NCBI RefSeq assembly: GCF_025231485.1
Contig: NZ_CP104003.1
Location: 3,921,960 to 3,985,959 of the forward strand
Source: Salinirubellus salinus
GTDB taxonomy: Archaea; Halobacteriota; Halobacteria; Halobacteriales; Haloarculaceae
Length of the DNA stretch: 64,000 bases
Direction of reading: 5' to 3'
Both the position numbers and the translations under genes were made by a program. This document shows, one piece after another, positions 58,918-64,000 of this stretch; position 1 is the stretch's first letter; each line of letters opens with the position of its first letter. The notes under the pieces are model-generated. The model made no database searches and was not told where the DNA came from. It saw only the letters and a list, made by a program, of their open reading frames with translations.

Positions 58918-59700
58918 CTACTCGTCGGGGTCGCCGGCCTCGGCCACGGCCTCCCGATACGCCCCCCGCGCCGCCTCGCCCCCCTCGGCGAGGTACTGGA
59001 GGTCGTACCCGACGGCCATGAAGTCCACCCCCCGCTCGACCCAGCCGTCGATGCCGTCCGTACTGGTCGCGAGCGTCCCGACCGGGACACCGGCGTCGTG
59101 GGCAGCCGCGACCACCGACGCCACCGCCTCCTCGAACCGGTCCTCGCCGGGTGCCGACCCGAGGGACGCGCCGAGGTCCGCCGGCCCGACGAACAGCGCG
59201 TCCAACCCGTCGAGGGCAGCGATGTCGCCCGCGTTCTCGACGCCCCGCTCGGTCTCCACCTGGGCGATGGCGACGACGGACTCGTTCGCGGTCTCGACGT
59301 ACTCGGCGAACCGCGCGCCGTAGCCCGAGGCACGCGCGGCGGCCATCCCCCGGACCCCCTCGGGCGGGTAGCGCGTCGCCTCGACGAACGCCTCGGCCGC
59401 CTCGCGCGTCTCGACCATCGGCACCATCACGCCCGTCGGGCCGGTGTCGAGGGCGCGCTTGATGCGGACGGGGTCGTTCCACGGCACGCGGACGACGCTC
59501 GCGGCCGCGCCGTCGCTCCCGGCGTCGACGGCCCGCACCAGCGACTCGACGGTCTCGACGCTCGCCGGGGTGTGTTCGGCGTCGAGGAAGACGCAGTCGA
59601 AGCCCTGTTCGGCGGCGAGTTCGGCGACGGCCGGATGCGGCACCGACACCCACGTCGCCTCGACCGGGTCGCGCTCCGCCAGCGCACGCTTCAGGTCCAT
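58918..59700 (-). CDS. HpcH/HpaI-type class II aldolase
   Basis: The 260-residue TIM-barrel protein has active-site His43 (FLDAEHTP), Arg71 (VVRVPWND), metal ligands Glu149 (AQVETERGVEN) and Asp175 (VGPADLGASLG), and VMVPMVET. It fits 2-dehydro-3-deoxyglucarate or 4-hydroxy-2-oxoheptanedioate aldolases, which release pyruvate from a hydroxy-oxo-acid. It belongs to the same superfamily as the CitE-like lyase at 19995, in the aldolase rather than the CoA-lyase branch. A TATA-like cccttttgc is 26-35 nt before the ATG. Confidence 0.88.
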   Translation of the reverse strand: MDLKRALAERDPVEATWVSVPHPAVAELAAEQGFDCVFLDAEHTPASVETVESLVRAVDAGSDGAAASVVRVPWNDPVRIKRALDTGPTGVMVPMVETREAAEAFVEATRYPPEGVRGMAAARASGYGARFAEYVETANESVVAIAQVETERGVENAGDIAALDGLDALFVGPADLGASLGSAPGEDRFEEAVASVVAAAHDAGVPVGTLATSTDGIDGWVERGVDFMAVGYDLQYLAEGGEAARGAYREAVAEAGDPDE

Positions 59701-60037
59701 GCGGTGTCGACCCGCGGCGGCAGCAAAAGGGTTGTCCGCCGCACCGGGCGCGTGCGGCCCTGGCGTTCGCCGTCGCCCAGTCGTCACACACTCTCGCCGT
59801 TGCCCGGTCGTCCCACACTCCCGTGTCGGTTGCCGCCGCCGGCGGGTCCTCCGCCCCGTCCGTGGAACCGCGGTAGGAGGTCCCGAGCCGTGGACGACCG
59901 GCACTTTACTCCAAACGTGTGGGATGCGTAAAGTGTGTGTATGTGGCCCAATAGTGCCACTGTCGGCCGAATTCGGTTCTGAATCGCGGGTGAAGATTTA
60001 TGTGTGTCTGTCTGGAGGGTGAACGTAAGTTCAGCAG
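59701..60037. other. 337-bp boundary region between catabolic island and pilin-like operon
   Basis: No gene is evident. It contains an 8-bp perfect inverted repeat (59902-59909 with 59928-59935) and a TATA-like atttatg at 59996-60002 for the following operon. The first 170 bases are GC-rich without a clear signal. Confidence 0.5.
59902..59935. promoter_or_regulatory. CACTTTAC...GTAAAGTG inverted repeat
   Basis: Perfect 8-bp arms are separated by 18 bases. It lies about 60 bp upstream of the TATA-like atttatg of the VWA-protein operon. It could be an operator pair for two bound dimers or a hairpin ending the upstream region. Confidence 0.4.
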
Positions 60038-62206
60038 ATGACGGGTGGGGACAGTCGGACCGACCGGGCAGCGACGAACACCCTCGGGTACGTCCTCCTC
60101 CTCGGTCTCGTCGTCACCTCTGCGTCCGTGCTGTTCGTGGTCGGCGGCGACGCCATCCAGCGCATCGAGACGGAGTCACGCGGAGAGACGGGTGAGCTGC
60201 TCGTCCAGGAGGTAGACGCGAAACTCGGGTCGGTGGCGAGCGCGCCCGGCGACGCCGCCACGTCGGTCGAGATCGGCGACAAGCGGCCCTCGCAGGTGAC
60301 CGTCGTGGGGAACGGCACTCTCGAGATACGAGTCAACGGGGGTGCGTGCACGCGGACGTTCGACCTCGGCGGTATCACGGTCGAGAGCGAGACGGGCGAG
60401 ACGGTCGCGTACCAGGCCGGCGGGGTCTGGCGACTCGCCCCCGACGGCGGGTCGGTGATGGTCGCGCCGCCGGACATCACGTTCCAGAACCGCTCGCTCA
60501 ACGTCCGACTCGTGAACTTCACGGGCGCGGTCAACGGCGACCGCTTCCGGACGGTCAAGAACGAGTCGAAGTCGGTTGCGACCACGACGAGCGCCCGCGA
60601 GACGCTACTGAGCGGCAGTTGTGCCCGGCCCCGGAACGTGACCGTCCGGGTCACGAGCGCCTACCACGAGGCGTGGGCGGACTACCTGAGCCAGGAGGTT
60701 GACACGTCCGTCACGGAGACCGGGTCCACGGTGTCGTTCACGCTGAACCAGAGTGACCTGCCGCGGGCGGTCGACGACTCGCGCAACCGGGTGGTGAACC
60801 TCTCGGACGCCTCGGTGGTCGACCCGGACCCGGTGAACGGTCGGTTGCCCGGCTCCTCGTTCACCATCGACAAGTCCGCTGGCAACCGGTACTTCGTCTC
60901 GGGCAGCATCGTTCCCGGCGGCGCGGGGGTGTCGGACATCGAGACGTTCGACGGCGGCGCGATACTCAGACGCCCCGTCGACGTGGTCGTCGTGATGGAC
61001 GAGTCGGGGTCGATGTCGGGCACGAAGAACCGGAACGCGGAGGACGCCGCCCAGGAGTTCGTCGGGCTGATAGACGTCGCCCGCGACCGGGTCGCCTTCG
61101 TCGGGTACACCACGGAGTCGCGCTACATCCTCGTCGACGGCGACCGGTACTTCGGGCCTCGGACCGACGTGCTCGACGACGACACCGCGAGGGACGAACT
61201 CAACGACACCATCGACCGGTACGTGGCCAGCGGAGGGACCGCCATCAACCGTGGACTGAACGCCTCGCTCGACGTCCACGACGTGAAGTCGAACGCCTCG
61301 CGCGACCGGCACGTCATCCTGCTCTCGGACGGGCAGAACAGTCCCGGGTACGGCGAGTGCGACGCGGCCGGCTTCAGCGGGGAGAACGCCGCGTGCCGGG
61401 CGCAGTTCGACGAGTGGACCCTGGCGGGCGCTCGCGAGGCCGCCGACCAGGACATCACCGTCCACACCATCGCGTTCGGCTCCTCGCCGGACGAACAGCT
61501 GATGAAGGACGTCGCGAACGCGACGGGCGGGACCTACTCGCGGGCGACCACTGGCGCCGAACTGGAGGCGGTGTTCGAGAGCATCTTCCAGGAGATAACG
61601 GAGAGCGAGCAGATTGTCAACTACCCCGTCTCGACGGAGATGACCATCGACGGGACGACGTTCTACCCGACGGCGCCCGGCAACACCAGCGGGGTGGCGG
61701 GCGTCGGCGACTACACGAACCTCAACGACCCTTCGTTCACCGGGGAGTTCACCTACGCCACGGAGACCGGTGACGGCGCGCTGATGGAGGTGAGCGCGGT
61801 CCGGCTGAGCTGCGAGGACTGGGCGCTGACTCCCATCGAGCAGTACGACAACGCGACCGACGAGACGTACAACGAGGTCCGGTGTACGAACGCGACCGCG
61901 GTGAACTCGACGCTCCCGCCGAGCAACGTCACCGTCCTGCTCGACGGGGCGGACGTGAGCGGGTACCGGAGCAGTCCGGACACGTGGTGGCAACCCGACT
62001 TCTACAACGACACGCTGGCGCCGTACCGTGACGGCGACGAACTGGACCTCGAGAGCAACGAGGCGCTCGTCGTCTACGAGTTCGCCGACCCGCGGGCCGC
62101 GACCGGCTCGAACCGGCTGGTGATGCGCTACAGGTTCGGCCTGCCCGAGTCCGCACAGGCCGCGTCGGTCGTCGACGTGACCGTGACGGAGGTGAGCATC
62201 GAGTGA
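60038..62206 (+). CDS. Membrane-anchored VWA-domain protein with pilin-like N-terminus
   Basis: The 722-residue protein has a short charged N-terminus, one hydrophobic segment (residues about 17-38, GYVLLLGLVVTSASVLFVVGG) like archaeal pilins, then an extended extracellular region. A von Willebrand A domain spans about 314-530 with the metal-binding DESGS at 321-325. Many N-x-S/T sites suggest a glycosylated surface protein. It leads a coupled operon with three smaller pilin-like proteins. It may be a surface adhesin or a tip component; haloarchaeal DUF7289-type proteins are the closest match I can suggest, without certainty. Confidence 0.8.
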   Translation: MTGGDSRTDRAATNTLGYVLLLGLVVTSASVLFVVGGDAIQRIETESRGETGELLVQEVDAKLGSVASAPGDAATSVEIGDKRPSQVTVVGNGTLEIRVNGGACTRTFDLGGITVESETGETVAYQAGGVWRLAPDGGSVMVAPPDITFQNRSLNVRLVNFTGAVNGDRFRTVKNESKSVATTTSARETLLSGSCARPRNVTVRVTSAYHEAWADYLSQEVDTSVTETGSTVSFTLNQSDLPRAVDDSRNRVVNLSDASVVDPDPVNGRLPGSSFTIDKSAGNRYFVSGSIVPGGAGVSDIETFDGGAILRRPVDVVVVMDESGSMSGTKNRNAEDAAQEFVGLIDVARDRVAFVGYTTESRYILVDGDRYFGPRTDVLDDDTARDELNDTIDRYVASGGTAINRGLNASLDVHDVKSNASRDRHVILLSDGQNSPGYGECDAAGFSGENAACRAQFDEWTLAGAREAADQDITVHTIAFGSSPDEQLMKDVANATGGTYSRATTGAELEAVFESIFQEITESEQIVNYPVSTEMTIDGTTFYPTAPGNTSGVAGVGDYTNLNDPSFTGEFTYATETGDGALMEVSAVRLSCEDWALTPIEQYDNATDETYNEVRCTNATAVNSTLPPSNVTVLLDGADVSGYRSSPDTWWQPDFYNDTLAPYRDGDELDLESNEALVVYEFADPRAATGSNRLVMRYRFGLPESAQAASVVDVTVTEVSIE

Positions 62207-62706
62207 GCCCCGACGAGCGCTCGGGCCGCGCCGCGTGGGGCCGGACGGACGCCGCCGAGGACGGCGGTCGCTCGCGCGCGCAGACGACGCAGGACTTCGC
62301 GTTCGGCATCAGCATCTTCGTCCTCGCGGCCGTGTTCGTCGTCACCTTCGTCCCCGACGTGACCACGCCGTTCGCGACGGGCATCACCGAGGTCGAACAG
62401 GAGCGTTCGCAGACCGCCTCGCGCCTGCTCGTGGGGAACGTCTCGGACGACGGGACGCCCGAACTGAACACCTCGCGGACCGACGCGTTCTTCGACCGCT
62501 CGTGGGCCGACGGTGAGCTGGAGCGGGCGCTCGGGCTCCCACGGACCGCCAGCGTGAACGTCACGATGCGGACCGCCGACCCGCCGGGTGACATCGTGAT
62601 GGACCACGCCATCGGCGACGCCTACCGCCAGCAGGCGGGGGCGACCTCGGTCCGCATCGTCTCGTACGACGACACCGTCTACCGACTGGAGGTGCGTGTC
62701 TGGTGA
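62203..62706 (+). CDS. Pilin-like small membrane protein 1 (DUF7287-like, tentative)
   Basis: The 167-residue protein starts with GTG overlapping the VWA stop (GTGA). After 26 residues comes RAQTTQDFAFG leading into a hydrophobic segment (ISIFVLAAVFVVTFVP), resembling archaeal prepilin signals. The outer part ends with YRLEVRVW. The family label is from memory of haloarchaeal operons of this order and is not certain. Probable role in a surface structure assembled with the VWA protein. Confidence 0.7.
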   Translation: MSPDERSGRAAWGRTDAAEDGGRSRAQTTQDFAFGISIFVLAAVFVVTFVPDVTTPFATGITEVEQERSQTASRLLVGNVSDDGTPELNTSRTDAFFDRSWADGELERALGLPRTASVNVTMRTADPPGDIVMDHAIGDAYRQQAGATSVRIVSYDDTVYRLEVRVW

Positions 62707-63341
62707 TGCGTGATGGCGACGGTGAGCGCGGACAGGCGTTCACCATCGAGGGCATCACCGCGGCGGTGGTGTTGCTGACGGCGGTGCTACTGGCGGTGCA
62801 GGCGGTCGTGGTGACGCCGACGACCCGCGGGACCGTCGACGAGGACGTACGGACCGAACTGCGCCAGCAGACCGAGGACGTGCTCTGGCTCTCCAGCGCG
62901 GGAGCCGACCCCGGGGAGGACCTCTCGACGCTGGTCCGCTACTGGGAGCCGAACGGACAGACGTTCGCCGGCGCGACCAACCCGACGGTGGGCTACGGCC
63001 GGGACGCCCCACCCACCCGGTTCGGGACGCTGCTGAACCAGACGTTCACGCAGCGGGGCTACCTCTACAACGTCGAGTTGCGGTACCGGACCCGCACGGC
63101 CGGCGAGTCGAAGCCGCTGACCCTCGTCTCTCGTGGGGTCCCCGACGAGAACGCCGTCGTCGCCTCGTGGACCGTGACGCTGTACGACGACGACACGCTG
63201 ACCGGGCCGGGTGCGGGCGGCGCCGAACTCTCGGAGTACGACACCGACCCCGCCGACGGCGACGACGGCTACTACCCCGTCCCGGACGCCGTCGACGGGC
63301 CGGTGTACAACGTCGTCGAGGTACGGGTGGTGGTGTGGTGA
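62706..63341 (+). CDS. Pilin-like small membrane protein 2 (DUF7288-like, tentative)
   Basis: The 211-residue protein has ERGQAFTIEGITAAVVLLTAVLLAVQAVV near the N-terminus: an RGQ motif, a Glu five residues into the hydrophobic part and a long hydrophobic helix, as in type IV pilin-like proteins. The ATG shares a base with the previous TGA; GTG 62703 is an alternative. The C-terminal VYNVVEVRVVVW ends like protein 1. Coupling suggests assembly in fixed ratio. Confidence 0.7.
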   Translation: MRDGDGERGQAFTIEGITAAVVLLTAVLLAVQAVVVTPTTRGTVDEDVRTELRQQTEDVLWLSSAGADPGEDLSTLVRYWEPNGQTFAGATNPTVGYGRDAPPTRFGTLLNQTFTQRGYLYNVELRYRTRTAGESKPLTLVSRGVPDENAVVASWTVTLYDDDTLTGPGAGGAELSEYDTDPADGDDGYYPVPDAVDGPVYNVVEVRVVVW

Positions 63342-64000
63342 GCCGCCGTGCGGGGCGGTGCGACTGGCCGCCCCGCCGCCGCGAGGCGCGCGGGCAGGTG
63401 CTGCTCGTCGGGGCAATCGTCCTCGCGTTCATCGTCCTCGCACTGGTCCCGGTGTTCAACGGCGTGTTCGCGCCGGACAGCGCCGGCAGCAACGAGCCAC
63501 CGGAGGTCGGCGAGGGTCCGGCGACGCTCCGGGCCGAACAGCAGTCGGCGGCCCGCGAACTCGCAGTCCGCATCGGCCACGGCGACACGCACGCGAGCCC
63601 AGCCCCGGTGGTGGACGAACTGTCGTCGGCGCTGGCGAACTACACGCGCGTCTCGGCCGAGTCGGCCGCCGAACAGCGCGGCTGGTTCGTCGAGACGCGA
63701 CTGAACACGTCGTCGCCCGGCACCGTCAACGGAACGCGCGTCGTCCAGCGCGAGCAGGCTCGACTGGTCCTGCCGAACGGCGACGCACGGACCTGGCAGA
63801 TGTTTCCCCCGGGCCAGCGGACGGAACTGGGCTGGTTCGTCCTCCGGCTCGACACCTCGAACCTGAGCGACGAGGACCCACTGGTGGTCGAGGTCGGTAA
63901 CGCGCCGACGGACGCGATGACGGTCGAGATCGAGAAACAGGAGAACTCGCGCGGCGTCGAACTCAGCGTCGGCGGCGCGTTCGAGACGACCGACGAGCCC
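63338..64000 (+). CDS. Pilin-like membrane protein 3, cut by the window end
   Basis: A GTG overlaps the previous stop (GTGA) and the frame stays open to the last base, giving 221 visible residues. The N-terminus has EARGQVLLVGAIVLAFIVLALVPVF, again an RGQ motif before a hydrophobic helix. The outer part has several N-x-T/S sites. It is probably a further surface component of the same operon; the C-terminus is not visible. Confidence 0.7.
   Translation, partial: MSRRAGRCDWPPRRREARGQVLLVGAIVLAFIVLALVPVFNGVFAPDSAGSNEPPEVGEGPATLRAEQQSAARELAVRIGHGDTHASPAPVVDELSSALANYTRVSAESAAEQRGWFVETRLNTSSPGTVNGTRVVQREQARLVLPNGDARTWQMFPPGQRTELGWFVLRLDTSNLSDEDPLVVEVGNAPTDAMTVEIEKQENSRGVELSVGGAFETTDEP

Overview
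The window is a 64 kb piece of a haloarchaeal (class Halobacteria) chromosome or megaplasmid. The signs are very high GC, strongly acidic proteins rich in Asp and Glu, promoters of the archaeal TATA type about 25-35 nt before start codons with little or no leader, a twin-arginine lipoprotein signal, IclR-type regulators and a closing operon of pilin-like membrane proteins. I saw no rRNA, tRNA, CRISPR array, transposase or integrase. From 1 to about 59.7 kb almost every gene encodes a catabolic enzyme, transporter or regulator. It looks like a large degradation island for amides, cyclic amides and imides, branched dicarboxylates and acyl-CoA compounds.

Layout. 1-8.4 kb: the end of an amidase, an FAD-dependent dehydrogenase, a short-chain sugar-type dehydrogenase, a UPF0173 hydrolase with a damaged metal motif, a split thiamine-diphosphate decarboxylase, a family III CoA-transferase, and a DUF35/thiolase pair. 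8.5-12.6 kb: acyl-CoA dehydrogenase, MaoC hydratase, acetate-type CoA-transferase and IclR regulator 1. 12.6-14.3 kb: two palindrome-rich intergenic regions around IclR regulator 2. 14.3-31.8 kb: the core. It has three copies of a hydantoinase-like amidohydrolase plus isochorismatase-type amidase, a second FAD dehydrogenase, a CitE-type lyase with a CoA-transferase, a SnoaL/LLM/AtuA/DUF4387 operon, an aconitase-type two-subunit hydratase next to an isocitrate-lyase-superfamily lyase, a short-chain dehydrogenase and a second LLM oxidoreductase. 31.9-41.9 kb: a complete branched-chain-type ABC importer in two blocks (ATPases; binding protein and permeases), two MmgE/PrpD proteins, an EamA transporter, another short-chain dehydrogenase and a universal stress protein. 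42-51.7 kb: three more family III CoA-transferases, an HMG-CoA-lyase-like protein with a second aconitase-type pair, and an acyl-CoA dehydrogenase. 51.9-59.7 kb: acyl-CoA dehydrogenases, an ADP-forming acyl-CoA synthetase, an AMP-forming acyl-CoA ligase and an HpaI-type aldolase. 60-64 kb: an unrelated surface or pilin-like operon with a VWA-domain protein, running off the end.

How the genes may work together (inference). A Liv-type importer brings in a small organic compound. Hydantoinase-type ring opening followed by isochorismatase-type amide hydrolysis would give a dicarboxylic acid. Aconitase-type hydratases followed by C-C lyases (isocitrate-lyase type, CitE, HMG-CoA-lyase-like, HpaI) would split branched hydroxy-acids to pyruvate, propionate or acetyl-CoA units. 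CoA-transferases, CoA ligases, acyl-CoA dehydrogenases, MaoC and thiolase would carry the acyl-CoA part to central metabolism.

The most distinctive signals are regulatory. A 15-bp element with outer GTG/CAC half-sites abuts the start codon of all three amidase genes, the first FAD gene and IclR regulator 2. A separate GTTCCGC-N6-GAACGG-type palindrome recurs beside the TATA boxes of both iclR genes. Several enzyme genes are preceded by tiny coupled leader ORFs. Most named functions are family-level; the actual substrate is unknown.
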